Source of the DNA: Geobacillus kaustophilus
Lineage (GTDB): Bacteria; Bacillota; Bacilli; Bacillales; Anoxybacillaceae
DNA: 64,000 nucleotides
Assembly: GCF_000948285.1 (NCBI RefSeq)
Contig: NZ_JYBP01000003.1
Coordinates: 1,178,001-1,242,000, forward strand
Direction of reading: 5' to 3'
Within the stretch, counting starts at the first letter, position 1. Each line of letters opens with the position of its first letter. The notes below the pieces were generated by a model, which made no database searches, was not told the origin of the DNA, and saw only the letters and a list, made by a program, of their open reading frames with translations. This document shows, one piece after another, positions 1-8,610 of this stretch. A program made the position numbers and the translations under genes.

Positions 1-1
1 G

Positions 2-169
2 GCGCCCGTGAATCAAATCCCGTTTTATGTCGCCGCCGAATCGCCGGCAACGCGGAAAGTGTTGATCAACAAAACGGCGACGAGGATGGACGGGATGTTT
101 GACCTTGTCATTTATGGCGGAATCGGGGAAACGGTCGCTAGCGTGCGCAAGCAAATGCAGGCGGAATAG
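2..169 (+). CDS. C-terminal fragment of an unrecognised protein
   Basis: An open frame runs in from the left edge and ends at TAG 167-169, giving 55 residues that finish ...SVRKQMQAE. I do not recognise the family. The stretch DLVIYGGIGETVASVRKQ reads like the end of a globular cytoplasmic domain. It lies on the same strand as the acyl-CoA operon, but a promoter and an operator separate the two, so it belongs to an upstream transcription unit. No hairpin is evident between it and the next promoter. Confidence 0.5.
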   Translation, partial: APVNQIPFYVAAESPATRKVLINKTATRMDGMFDLVIYGGIGETVASVRKQMQAE

Positions 170-239
170 ATCGATAGATTCCATGCCAACGGGAGAACGC
201 ATATAGCGTTTTCCCGTTGGACGAAAATCAAAAAAGGTA

Positions 240-295
240 TTGTACTTTTCAGAACATTCGAATATAATAAAGATAACATACCAACCGGTTGGTAT
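240..295 (+). promoter_or_regulatory. SigmaA promoter with TetR-type operator for the acyl-CoA operon
   Basis: TTGTAC (240-245) and TATAAT (263-268) are separated by 17 bp and form a good SigmaA promoter. A perfect 18-bp palindrome, ATACCAACCGGTTGGTAT (278-295), sits where transcription would begin, the usual position of a repressor operator. A version with one change occurs at 18263-18280 and a diverged version at 60176-60193. The TetR protein encoded at 4449-5084 in this operon is the obvious candidate to bind it; that link is inferred. Confidence 0.8.
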
Positions 296-348
296 TTTGA
301 TGAGTGGAGTCGAGCATAAAGGCGTAACGGAAAAGGGAGGGGACCATC

Positions 349-1527
349 ATGTATTTGCGCTTAACGGACGAGCAGCGCATGGTGCAAAAAGCGATCCGCA
401 AGTTTGTCGAAAAAGAATTGATGCCGCTCGAAAATGAAGTATTGCGCAATGAGCGCGAAGGGAAGCCTGGGCTCCCGCCCGAAAAATTAAAAGAGCTGCA
501 GCTCAAAGCGAAGGAAGCGGGGTTTTGGGGGATCAACACGCCGGAGGAATACGGCGGCGCGAATTTGGGCCATGTCATGCAGGCGATTGTGTTGATGGAA
601 GTGTCGAAAACGCTTGTTCCGTTCCAGTTTGGCGGATCGGCGGACAACATTTTGTATTACGCCAACGAGGAGCAAAAGAAAAAATATTTGATCCCGACGA
701 TCAACGGCGAGAAAAAATCGTGCTTTGCCATGACCGAGCCAGGCGCGGGGTCTGATACGCGCAACATTAAAATGACGGCGGTGAAAGACGGCGACGAGTG
801 GGTGTTAAACGGGGAGAAGACATTCATTACCGGCGGCAACGACGCCGATTTTGTCATGGTGATCGCCATCACCGACAAAGAGCGTCACCAAGCCTCGAAC
901 GGGCGTGAAGGGGTGACGTGTTTTATCGTCGACCGCGAGATGGGCTGGCGTTCGGAGCCGATACATACGATGGGACCTTCCACTCCAGCCAGCTTAATTT
1001 TCGAAAATGTGCGCGTGCCGGAAGAAAACATTTTAGGCGAGCTGCATCACGGCTATCAACTTGGGCTTGAGTGGATCGGCTACGCCCGCTGGGTCGTCGG
1101 CGCCCGTGCGGTCGGAGCGGCCGAGCGGCTGCTGCAAATGGCGATCGACTACGCGAAAGAACGCGTTACGTTCGGCAAGCCGATCGCCGAGCGGCAGGCG
1201 ATCCAATGGATGATCGCCGATTCGGCGGTGGAAATTGAAGCGGCGAAATGGCTTGTTTTGAACGCGGCGTTTACGCTTGATCAAGGGGAGGACAATCGCC
1301 ATTTAGCTTCGATGGCGAAACTGTTTGGCGCGAACATGGGCAACCGCGTCGTTGACCGCGTCATGCAAATCCACGGCGGCATGGGCTACACGAAAGAAAT
1401 GCCGATCGAACGCTGGTACCGTGAAGCGAGATTGTGGCGCATTTACGACGGCACCGATGAAATTCAGCGCCTCATTATCGCCCGCAACTTAATTAAAGGA
1501 CACGTCAAGCTTGGACAGTTTCTCTAA
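349..1527 (+). CDS. Acyl-CoA dehydrogenase
   Basis: A 392-residue flavoenzyme that would oxidise an acyl-CoA to the 2-enoyl-CoA and pass electrons to ETF in the cytoplasm. Family motifs are CFAMTEPGAGSD (125-136), the RVTFGKPIAERQ region (272-283), MQIHGGMGYTKE (339-350) and IYDGTDEIQ near the C terminus. In most family members the catalytic base is the Glu of the YEGT motif; here that position is Asp367. Glu241, in GLEWIGYARW, aligns with the alternative base used by isovaleryl-CoA and long-chain dehydrogenases, so it is the likely base (inference). A gggagggg RBS precedes ATG 349. It is the first gene of a catabolic operon with an SDR, MaoC proteins and a thiolase, under the palindromic operator at 278-295. 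The acyl chain cannot be read from sequence. Confidence 0.93.
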   Translation: MYLRLTDEQRMVQKAIRKFVEKELMPLENEVLRNEREGKPGLPPEKLKELQLKAKEAGFWGINTPEEYGGANLGHVMQAIVLMEVSKTLVPFQFGGSADNILYYANEEQKKKYLIPTINGEKKSCFAMTEPGAGSDTRNIKMTAVKDGDEWVLNGEKTFITGGNDADFVMVIAITDKERHQASNGREGVTCFIVDREMGWRSEPIHTMGPSTPASLIFENVRVPEENILGELHHGYQLGLEWIGYARWVVGARAVGAAERLLQMAIDYAKERVTFGKPIAERQAIQWMIADSAVEIEAAKWLVLNAAFTLDQGEDNRHLASMAKLFGANMGNRVVDRVMQIHGGMGYTKEMPIERWYREARLWRIYDGTDEIQRLIIARNLIKGHVKLGQFL

Positions 1528-1563
1528 AAAATGAAAGCGTTATCGAAAGGGAGGAGAAAACCG

Positions 1564-2328
1564 ATGAGTCAACGGTTTGCAGGAAGAGTGGCGTTTGTGA
1601 CCGGAGGAAGCCGCGGCATCGGCAAGGCGATTGTCACCCGTTTTGCCGAAGAAGGGGCGAAAGTAGCGTTCATTGATGTAAACGAAGAAGCGCTTGAAGC
1701 GACGGCTGCCGAGCTGCGGGAAAAAGGGTATGACGTTTACGCCAAGGTGGCGAGCGTCACCGACCGCGAACAAGTGGAAACGACGATCCGAGAAGTGGTC
1801 GATCGGTTCGGCTCGCTCGATATTCTCGTCAACAACGCCGGCGTCATCCGCGACAACCTGCTGTTTAAAATGACGGACGACGACTGGCAAACGGTGATGG
1901 ACATCCATTTGAAAGGGGCGTTTTACTGCGCCCGCGCCGCGCAAAAATATATGGTCGAAAGAGGATACGGCCGCATCATCAACATTTCGTCAACGTCCGC
2001 GCTCGGCAACCGCGGCCAGGCGAACTATTCGGCGGCGAAAGCCGGAATTCAAGGATTTACGAAAACACTGGCGATTGAGCTTGGCAAATTCGGCATCACG
2101 ACGAATGCCGTCGCCCCTGGGTTTATTGAAACCGATATGACGAAAGCAACGGCTGAGCGGCTCGGCATTTCGTTTGAGCAGCTCATCCAAGCGAGCGTCG
2201 CCAACATCCCGGTCGGGCGCAGCGGCCGTCCGGAAGACATCGCCCATGCGGTCGCCTTTTTCGCTGACGAGCGGTCGTCGTTTGTCAACGGTCAAGTGCT
2301 GTATGTCGCCGGCGGTCCGAAATGTTGA
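1564..2328 (+). CDS. FabG-like SDR, probable 3-hydroxyacyl-CoA dehydrogenase
   Basis: A 254-residue classical short-chain dehydrogenase/reductase. It has the cofactor motif TGGSRGIG (about 13-20), the NNAG motif (90-93) and the catalytic YxxxK at Tyr155/Lys159, with the Ser in NISSTSA just before. The start at 1564 is chosen because it follows a gggaggag RBS; an upstream in-frame ATG at 1531 lacks one. It resembles 3-oxoacyl-ACP reductases, but in an operon with acyl-CoA dehydrogenase, MaoC hydratases and a thiolase it more likely oxidises 3-hydroxyacyl-CoA. A biosynthetic role cannot be excluded from sequence. Confidence 0.88.
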   Translation: MSQRFAGRVAFVTGGSRGIGKAIVTRFAEEGAKVAFIDVNEEALEATAAELREKGYDVYAKVASVTDREQVETTIREVVDRFGSLDILVNNAGVIRDNLLFKMTDDDWQTVMDIHLKGAFYCARAAQKYMVERGYGRIINISSTSALGNRGQANYSAAKAGIQGFTKTLAIELGKFGITTNAVAPGFIETDMTKATAERLGISFEQLIQASVANIPVGRSGRPEDIAHAVAFFADERSSFVNGQVLYVAGGPKC

Positions 2329-2346
2329 ACACAAGGGGGGACGAAC

Positions 2347-2796
2347 ATGTATCAGCATGACATCGGAAAACGGTCGGCGAAAGTGAAAAACGTCGTCGAG
2401 CGCGGAGCGGTGAAAAAGTTCGCTGAAGCGGTCGGCGACCCGAATCCGATTTATTGGGATGAGGAAACGGGGAAACGGTCGCGCTACGGGCGCAACATTG
2501 CGCCGCCGACGTTTCCGCGCGTGTTTGACTACGGCGTCATTGAAGGGCTGAAATTGCCGGCGAAAGGGCTCATCCATGGCGAACAGCACTTCCATTATGA
2601 GCGCCCGTTGTTTGTCGGTGAAGAGCTGTATTGTTATGCGGAAGTGAAAGATTATTATGAAAAACAAAGCAGCATGGGCTTGCTTGGCTTTTTAGTGATC
2701 GCGAACAACGGCGAAGACGCCGATGGGAATCTCATTTTCACCTCGACCTCGACGATCATTATTAACGAGGCGGTTAGAAAGGCGATGAGCGTATGA
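2347..2796 (+). CDS. MaoC N-terminal-type hot-dog dehydratase subunit
   Basis: A 149-residue protein of the FAS1/MaoC dehydratase-like N-terminal family. The segment FAEAVGDPNPIYWDEE (about 26-41) marks the hot-dog fold. It also has the APPTFPRV and LIHGEQHFHYERPL stretches seen in this family. Such proteins usually pair with a separate MaoC subunit, and one follows here with a 4-bp ATGA overlap, implying translational coupling and a two-subunit enoyl-CoA hydratase. The RBS aaggggggac precedes ATG 2347. Confidence 0.85.
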   Translation: MYQHDIGKRSAKVKNVVERGAVKKFAEAVGDPNPIYWDEETGKRSRYGRNIAPPTFPRVFDYGVIEGLKLPAKGLIHGEQHFHYERPLFVGEELYCYAEVKDYYEKQSSMGLLGFLVIANNGEDADGNLIFTSTSTIIINEAVRKAMSV

Positions 2797-3197
2797 CAAC
2801 GATCCGTGAATGGCAAGTGGGGCAGTCGCTTCCCGACGTGACGCTCGCACCGGTGTCCCGGCTTGATTTAATCAAATACGCCGGCGCATCAGGCGACTAC
2901 AACCCGATCCATACGATCGATGAAGAGGCGAAAAAAGCCGGCCTGCCCGGCATTATCGCCCACGGCATGTGGACGATGGGAAACCTCGCCAAACTGTTTA
3001 CATCGTATTACGAAGAAGGGTTTGTCCAAGATTATTTCGTCCGCTTCCAGTCGATGGTGTTTTTAAACGATGTCATCACGTTAAAAGCAACGGTGAAAGA
3101 AAAAGACGACAAGGCGATTCGTTTTGCCGTCGCTGCCGTCAACCAGCATGGAAAAGAAGTCATTAAGGGCGAAGCTGTGTTTTCTCTGTATGAGTGA
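2793..3197 (+). CDS. MaoC-like enoyl-CoA hydratase subunit
   Basis: A 134-residue hot-dog protein carrying the (R)-hydratase signature. Asp and His in YAGASGDYNPIH, followed by GLPGIIAHGMWTMG, match the catalytic Asp/His pair and substrate loop of MaoC hydratases. Its start overlaps the preceding MaoC-N gene by 4 bp. The likely reaction is hydration of the 2-enoyl-CoA made by the acyl-CoA dehydrogenase. About 80 bp follow before the thiolase, with no clear terminator. Confidence 0.87.
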   Translation: MTTIREWQVGQSLPDVTLAPVSRLDLIKYAGASGDYNPIHTIDEEAKKAGLPGIIAHGMWTMGNLAKLFTSYYEEGFVQDYFVRFQSMVFLNDVITLKATVKEKDDKAIRFAVAAVNQHGKEVIKGEAVFSLYE

Positions 3198-3279
3198 AGC
3201 AAGGCAGCGAGCCCGGCAACATCGAGAACACGCCCAGTTGCCGGGTTTCGCGCTACAAAGGGGATGAGGAGGAGTCAGG

Positions 3280-4449
3280 ATGAGACGGGATGCCGTCATT
3301 GTGTCGGCCGTGCGAACGGCCATCGCTCGTCAAGGAGGCGCTTTGGCGACGCTGCCGGCGCACATTTACGGTGCGGAAGTGATCAAAGAAGCGATGCGAC
3401 GGGCAAACATTGGCCCAGAGCTTGTTGATGATGTCATTATAGGCAACGTCTTAAGCGGGGGCGGCAATATCGCCCGGCTGACCGCGCTGCAAACTGGCTT
3501 GTCGCTTGAACTAACGGGGCTGACGGTCGACCGCCAGTGCGGATCGGGCATTAATGCCGTGAACTTAGCCGCGCAAGCCATTTGGGCCGGTGACGGGGAT
3601 GTGTATATCGCCGGCGGAGTGGAAAGCATGAGCCGCGCTCCATATTTAATGGACCGCCCGGAAAAACCGTACAGCTCGACGCCGCCAAGCTTCCGCAAGT
3701 CGCAGCTGTCGCCGAAAGAAATCGGCGATCCGCCGATGGGGATTACGGCGGAAAACTTGGCCAAAAAGTACGGCATCAGCCGCGAAGAGCAAGACGCGTT
3801 CGCTTTGCGCAGCCAGCAGCGCATGGCGCGTGCTATGCAAGAAGGGCGGTTTGAGGAGCAAATCGTGCCGATCACCGTTCCAGTGAAAAAAGGCGAGCCG
3901 TTCGTCTTCGATACGGACGAACATCCACGCCCGAACACGACGATGGAAGCACTTGCGAAGCTGCCGCCGGCGTTTTTGGAAGGAGGAACGGTGACAGCGG
4001 GGAACAGCTCGGGGCTGAACGATGCCGCTTCCGCGCTCGTCATCATGTCTCGTGAAAAAGCAGAGGAGCTTGGCGCAAAGCCGCTTGCCGTCATCCGCGC
4101 TCATGCCGTCGCCGGTGTTGATCCGAACATTATGGGCATCGGCCCGGTGCCGGCGACGAGAAAAGTGCTAAAAAAGGCGGGGCTTTCGCTTGATGAGATG
4201 GACATCATCGAAATCAACGAAGCGTTTGCCGCGCAAGTGATCACTTGTGACCGCGAGCTTGAGATGGATCCGGAAAAAGTGAACGTCAACGGCGGCGCCA
4301 TTGCCCACGGCCATCCGCTCGGCGCGACGGGGGCGATTTTGATTACGAAAGCGGTGTATGAACTGAAGCGCCGCGGAGGGAAATACGCGCTTGTGACCGC
4401 GTGCATCGGCGGCGGCCAAGGGATCGCCACGATTATCGAACGGGAATAA
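3280..4449 (+). CDS. Thiolase (acetyl-CoA C-acyltransferase)
   Basis: A 389-residue thiolase for the last step of beta-oxidation, cleaving 3-oxoacyl-CoA with CoA. The nucleophilic Cys is Cys87 in DRQCGSG. The C-terminal active site is intact: NEAFAAQ, the [15 protein letters not shown] His motif and the second catalytic Cys in ACIGGGQG. The length matches the family. The RBS gatgaggagg precedes ATG 3280. The stop codon overlaps the TetR start by one base (TAATG), so the repressor is probably made from the same transcript. Confidence 0.93.
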   Translation: MRRDAVIVSAVRTAIARQGGALATLPAHIYGAEVIKEAMRRANIGPELVDDVIIGNVLSGGGNIARLTALQTGLSLELTGLTVDRQCGSGINAVNLAAQAIWAGDGDVYIAGGVESMSRAPYLMDRPEKPYSSTPPSFRKSQLSPKEIGDPPMGITAENLAKKYGISREEQDAFALRSQQRMARAMQEGRFEEQIVPITVPVKKGEPFVFDTDEHPRPNTTMEALAKLPPAFLEGGTVTAGNSSGLNDAASALVIMSREKAEELGAKPLAVIRAHAVAGVDPNIMGIGPVPATRKVLKKAGLSLDEMDIIEINEAFAAQVITCDRELEMDPEKVNVNGGAIAHGHPLGATGAILITKAVYELKRRGGKYALVTACIGGGQGIATIIERE

Positions 4450-5084
4450 TGAACTGGAGCCAGTTGACGATGAAAGAAAAATTGAGGGAAGCGGCCATTG
4501 AACTGTTTGAGCGCAAAGGATTCAAAGAAACGTCGGTGCAGGAAATCGTCGAAGCGATTGGGGCAACGAAAGGAGCTTTTTACTACTATTACAAAAGCAA
4601 AGAAGAGCTGCTCTGCGATATTTGTGTTTCCTATTTGGATGATTTGTTGCGGCAGCAAGAGCACATTATCCAAGATGTAGGAGCAAGTTGCACGGATAAA
4701 CTGCGCGCCATCGTCTATATGGTCATCAGCAACATTCGCACGCGGAAGAAAAGCGCCCGCATTTTCTTCCGCGAAATGCGGCATTTGGCTGATGATCATT
4801 TGGCGGAAATTCGCGCAAAGCGGCGGGTGTTCCGCAAACGGTATGAACAGCTCATTGAAGACGGGATCGCTCGCGGCGAGTTTAAGCCGTCCCTCAACGC
4901 GGAAATGATCACGTTCGGCCTGCTTGGCATCACGAACTGGAGCTATTACTGGTTTCAGCCGGATGGGGGCGTTTCTGAAAAAGAGCTGACCGATATTTAT
5001 GTCGATTTCATTTTAAACGGTATTCGGGCGCAGAGCGAGAAAACGGGAGCTGGTGTAGGAGGATCGCCTATTTCACTGAAATGA
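4449..5084 (+). CDS. TetR-family regulator, probable repressor of acyl-CoA catabolism
   Basis: A 211-residue regulator. The N-terminal helix-turn-helix reads ETSVQEIVEAIGATKGAFYYYYKSKEEL, the usual TetR DNA-binding domain, followed by a ligand-binding helical region. ATG 4449 overlaps the thiolase stop; an internal ATG at 4470 is an alternative start. Its place inside the operon suggests a local regulator of the FadR/PaaR/LiuR kind that is released by an acyl-CoA. The palindromes at 278-295, 18263-18280 and 60176-60193 are candidate binding sites. The ligand is unknown. Confidence 0.88.
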   Translation: MNWSQLTMKEKLREAAIELFERKGFKETSVQEIVEAIGATKGAFYYYYKSKEELLCDICVSYLDDLLRQQEHIIQDVGASCTDKLRAIVYMVISNIRTRKKSARIFFREMRHLADDHLAEIRAKRRVFRKRYEQLIEDGIARGEFKPSLNAEMITFGLLGITNWSYYWFQPDGGVSEKELTDIYVDFILNGIRAQSEKTGAGVGGSPISLK

Positions 5085-5138
5085 TGGATCGGCTGTTTAG
5101 CTTATATAAGGCTGAGCGGCAGACAAGGGGGGATCGGG

Positions 5139-6002
5139 ATGGAGTTGTTCATTCAGCAACTGTTAAACGGGCTGACTGTTGGAAGCGTTTACAGCCTCGT
5201 CGCGTTAGGCTTGACGCTCGTTTACGGCATTTTGCACATTCCAAACTTTGCTCACGGCGCGCTGTATATGATGGGCGGTTATGTCACGCTTACGGCCATG
5301 ACGAAGCTTGGGATGCCGTATGGGTTGGCCATTATTGTATCGATGGCGGCGGTCGGGCTGCTTGGCGTCTTGATGGAGCGGTTGGTGTTTTATCCGCTCC
5401 GCGACGCGCCGCCGCTTCATGACAAAATCGCGGCGATCGGCATTTTGCTGTTTTTGGAAGCGTTCGCCCAGTTCGTCTGGGGGGCGGACTATCAGACGAT
5501 GCCGACACCATACGGAGACGTCGTCAATATTTTCGGTTTCACACTGACCATTCAACGCATCCTCATCATTGCATCCGCTGTGGTCATCATGGTGCTGTTG
5601 TACATCTTCTTGAAAAAGACGTTCATCGGCGCTTCGATCATCGCGATGGCGCAAAACCGTGAAGGAGCGAATTTAGTCGGCATCAACACGAGTAAAGTCG
5701 CCATGTTGACGTTTTTCCTTTCCGGCAGTTTGGCCGCGCTCGCCGCGTCGCTCGCTTCTCCGATCAACCTCGTGTTTCCCGGCATGGGCCATCTTGTTAT
5801 CTTGAAAGCGTTCGTCATCATCATTCTCGGGGGGATGGGAAGCATTCCCGGCGCCATTGTCGGCGGCTATATTTTAGGATTTAGTGAAAGTTTAGGAGCG
5901 ACGTATGTGTCGAACGACTACAAAGACATTATCGCCTTCGTGATTCTTGTCATCATTTTAACAGTCAAACCAAACGGACTGTTTGCCAAGGAGGGACGTT
6001 GA
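5139..6002 (+). CDS. livH: Branched-chain amino acid-type ABC permease LivH
   Basis: A 287-residue polytopic permease of the HAAT family, starting MELFIQQLLNGLTVGSVYSLVALGLTL-like after the RBS aggggggatcggg. It has about eight hydrophobic segments. The family signature around GGMGSIPGAIVGGYILGF lies near residues 235-252. It heads livHMGF, which follows the acyl-CoA operon by only about 55 bp on the same strand. The substrate may therefore be a carboxylate degraded by that operon rather than an amino acid (inference). Confidence 0.9.
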   Translation: MELFIQQLLNGLTVGSVYSLVALGLTLVYGILHIPNFAHGALYMMGGYVTLTAMTKLGMPYGLAIIVSMAAVGLLGVLMERLVFYPLRDAPPLHDKIAAIGILLFLEAFAQFVWGADYQTMPTPYGDVVNIFGFTLTIQRILIIASAVVIMVLLYIFLKKTFIGASIIAMAQNREGANLVGINTSKVAMLTFFLSGSLAALAASLASPINLVFPGMGHLVILKAFVIIILGGMGSIPGAIVGGYILGFSESLGATYVSNDYKDIIAFVILVIILTVKPNGLFAKEGR

Positions 6003-7042
6003 TGGCCATTTTCGAAAAACGACGCCTATGGCTCGCGGTCCTCGCGGCGCTGGCACTCGCTTTTCCGCTGCTTGTCACCAACGGCTATTACTTGCACATG
6101 ATGACGATCTCCTTTATCTGGATGATCGCGGTTTACGGATTGAACTTGTTTGCCGGCTATACTGGCTATTTATCGCTTGCCCACGCTGGATTTTTTGCGA
6201 TCGGGGCCTATACGCTCGGTATTTTGACGGTGAAAGCCGGCGTGCCGTTTTGGCTCGCTTTCGTGTCGGCCTGTTTGTTGACAACGTTGATTGGCGCTTT
6301 GGTCGGCCTTGTCGCGTTGCGGACGAAAGAGCACTTTTTCGCCATTTATACGCTTTGTGTCGGCTACATTATTTATTTGGTCATTGACAAATGGGATGGC
6401 TTAACCGGCGGGGTGCGCGGCTTTATCGGCATTCCGGCGCCGGCTGACATCGGTCCGCTCTCGTTTCAAACGCCCGTCGCCCAATATTATTTGGTGTTGT
6501 TTTTCTTGGCTGTCGTCGCCTTCATCATGTATCGGCTTGTCTACTCGTTGACTGGGCGGACGTACATCGCCATTCGCAACAGTGAGGAGCTTGCTTTGAC
6601 GCTTGGCATCTCGACGATGAAAAACAAGCTCGCTTCGTTTGTTCTGTCCGTCTTTTTCACCTCGCTTGCCGGGGCGTTGTACGCATCGTTCATCCGGTTT
6701 CTCGGCCCGGATATCGCATATATAAGCGTTATGTTTGACTTTTTGACGTATTTGCTTGTCGGCGGGATTGGCACGCTCGCCGGCCCGGTCGTCGGGACGT
6801 TGCTCGTGACGTTTTTGTCCCAGCAGCTGCAGTTTTTGCAGGACTATCGGATGCTGATTTTTGGCCCGATTTTGACGTTGCTCATTATCTTTTATCCGCA
6901 TGGCATCGCCGGCGGCTTCATCCGCTATCAAGCGAAGCGGAAGGAAGCGCGTCGTCTCGAGCCGGAAGCGAACCGAGCGGCTGCGGAACTGGCTGTCTCG
7001 AGCCAAGGGCGAGGCGAGCGGCACGCAGAGGAGGGATCATGA
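6002..7042 (+). CDS. livM: Branched-chain amino acid-type ABC permease LivM
   Basis: A 346-residue second permease subunit. The LivM core NLFAGYTGYLSLAHAGFFAIGAY is present, and GGIGTLAGPVVGTLL marks the C-terminal EAA-like region. ATG 6002 overlaps the livH stop (TGATG) after an aaggaggg RBS; TTG 5999 is also possible. The C-terminal tail of about 35 residues is charged and lies beyond the last membrane segment. Confidence 0.9.
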   Translation: MAIFEKRRLWLAVLAALALAFPLLVTNGYYLHMMTISFIWMIAVYGLNLFAGYTGYLSLAHAGFFAIGAYTLGILTVKAGVPFWLAFVSACLLTTLIGALVGLVALRTKEHFFAIYTLCVGYIIYLVIDKWDGLTGGVRGFIGIPAPADIGPLSFQTPVAQYYLVLFFLAVVAFIMYRLVYSLTGRTYIAIRNSEELALTLGISTMKNKLASFVLSVFFTSLAGALYASFIRFLGPDIAYISVMFDFLTYLLVGGIGTLAGPVVGTLLVTFLSQQLQFLQDYRMLIFGPILTLLIIFYPHGIAGGFIRYQAKRKEARRLEPEANRAAAELAVSSQGRGERHAEEGS

Positions 7043-7806
7043 TGCTTTTGCACGTGGAACGACTGACGAAGCGGTTTGGCGGACTGCTGGCGGTCAACGA
7101 TGTCACGTTTTCCGTCGAACAAGGGAAAATCAACGCCATCATCGGTCCGAACGGCGCCGGCAAGTCGACGTTTTTCAATCTCATCAGCGGCTTGCACCGG
7201 CCGACGTCGGGGACGATTACGTTTAAAGGGCGCGATATCACTCGCCTGCCGGCAAACGAACGGGCGAAGCTCGGCATCGCCCGAACGTTTCAAACGACCC
7301 ATTTGTTTGAACAATCGACGGTCATGGACAACGTGATCATCGGCCATCGTCTCCGCACGTCATCCAACTTATTTGATGCCATTTTGCGCACGAAACGGCA
7401 CCGCCGCGAGGAACAGGCATGCAAAGAAAAAGCGATGGAAGTGCTCGACTTTGTCGGGTTGAACCATGTGGCGGATCGGATGGTGGCCAACTTGTCGCAG
7501 GAACAGAAAAAACGGACGGCGTTTGCGCTCGCCTTAGCAACCGATCCGGAGCTCGTTTTGCTTGACGAGCCGGCGGCCGGCATCAATCCGGATGAAACGG
7601 AAGGGCTTGAGGAATTGATCGTCAAAATGGTGGAAGGCGGCCTGACCGTTTGCCTCATTGAGCACAAAATGTCGATGATCATGAAAATCGCCGACCGCAT
7701 TATGGTGTTAAACTACGGAGAAAAAATCGCGGAAGGAACGCCGGAGGAAGTGAAAAACAACGAGGCGGTCATTCAAGCGTATTTAGGAGGGAGCGCCATT
7801 GCTTGA
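7039..7806 (+). CDS. livG: ABC transporter ATP-binding protein LivG
   Basis: A 255-residue ATPase subunit. Walker A is GPNGAGKST (about 36-44), and Walker [14 protein letters not shown] follows the signature LSQEQKKR. The LSQEQ form departs from LSGGQ, which is tolerated in LivG proteins. It overlaps livM by 4 bp, with RBS gaggaggg. ATG 7042 is an equally close second start. It should pair with LivF at the LivH/LivM channel on the inner face of the membrane. Confidence 0.92.
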   Translation: MMLLHVERLTKRFGGLLAVNDVTFSVEQGKINAIIGPNGAGKSTFFNLISGLHRPTSGTITFKGRDITRLPANERAKLGIARTFQTTHLFEQSTVMDNVIIGHRLRTSSNLFDAILRTKRHRREEQACKEKAMEVLDFVGLNHVADRMVANLSQEQKKRTAFALALATDPELVLLDEPAAGINPDETEGLEELIVKMVEGGLTVCLIEHKMSMIMKIADRIMVLNYGEKIAEGTPEEVKNNEAVIQAYLGGSAIA

Positions 7807-8506
7807 AGTTGCCAACGTATCGGTCCGCTATGGGAGTTTTGCCGCCATTCGCGATGTGACGTTTTCCGTCAAGCGAGGGGAGATCGCCGTGTTGCTGGGC
7901 GCCAACGGAGCGGGGAAAAGCACATTGTTTCGCACGATCAGCGGGTTGCACAAACCCGTGCAGGGAGAAATCCGCCTCGACGGCGAGCGCATTGATTCGC
8001 TGCCGCCTGACCGCATCGTCGGGCGCGGCGTTGTGCAATGCGCGGAAGGGCGCAAACTGTTTCCGCGCATGAGTGTATACGAAAACTTGCTGATGGGCGC
8101 TTACGTCCATCGAAAGGACAAAGAAGGCATCCGCCGCTCGATCGAACATGTATACGAACTGTTTCCGATTTTGCGCGAAAAGCAAAACGCGCCAGCCGGG
8201 TCGTTAAGCGGCGGCCAGCAGCAAATGCTCGCCATCGGCCGCGCCTTAATGTCGCGTCCTGCGGTGCTCTTGCTTGATGAGCCGTCAATCGGACTCGCTC
8301 CGTTGATTGTCGAGCAGATGTTTGCGACGATTAAGCAAATCAATGAGGGAGGAACAACGATTTTGTTGGCGGAACAAAACGCCCATGCGGCGTTGTCGAT
8401 TGCCCACCGCGGCTATGTGTTTGAAAACGGAACGATCGTTGCCTCGGGAACGGCGGAGGAGCTGCTCGCGAACGACGATGTCCGCAAGGCGTACATTGGG
8501 ACATAA
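7799..8506 (+). CDS. livF: ABC transporter ATP-binding protein LivF
   Basis: A 235-residue ATPase with Walker [10 protein letters not shown], signature [19 protein letters not shown] and Walker [14 protein letters not shown], all typical of LivF. The start is TTG 7799, overlapping livG by 8 bp, after ggagggagc. No ATG nearby fits the conserved N terminus [12 protein letters not shown]. It completes the cytoplasmic part of the transporter. Confidence 0.9.
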   Translation: MLEVANVSVRYGSFAAIRDVTFSVKRGEIAVLLGANGAGKSTLFRTISGLHKPVQGEIRLDGERIDSLPPDRIVGRGVVQCAEGRKLFPRMSVYENLLMGAYVHRKDKEGIRRSIEHVYELFPILREKQNAPAGSLSGGQQQMLAIGRALMSRPAVLLLDEPSIGLAPLIVEQMFATIKQINEGGTTILLAEQNAHAALSIAHRGYVFENGTIVASGTAEELLANDDVRKAYIGT

Positions 8507-8559
8507 GAAGGTTGTTGTCAAACCTTGAAAGGGGGTGAGCAACGGGTGCATTGAGTATT

Positions 8560-8576
8560 GTCTAAATATTTAGAAC
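8560..8576. repeat. Palindrome upstream of livK related to the TTCTAAAT motif
   Basis: GTCTAAATATTTAGAAC is an almost perfect inverted repeat of TCTAAAT lying 35 bp before the livK start. The minus strand reads GTTCTAAATATTTAGAC, sharing GTTCTAAAT with the sites at 10107-10124, 60241-60260 and 61834-61854. It may be an operator or part of a promoter for livK; the role is unknown. Confidence 0.4.
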
Positions 8577-8610
8577 GATCAACTAACATCCAATAATAGG
8601 GGGGAGTAGA

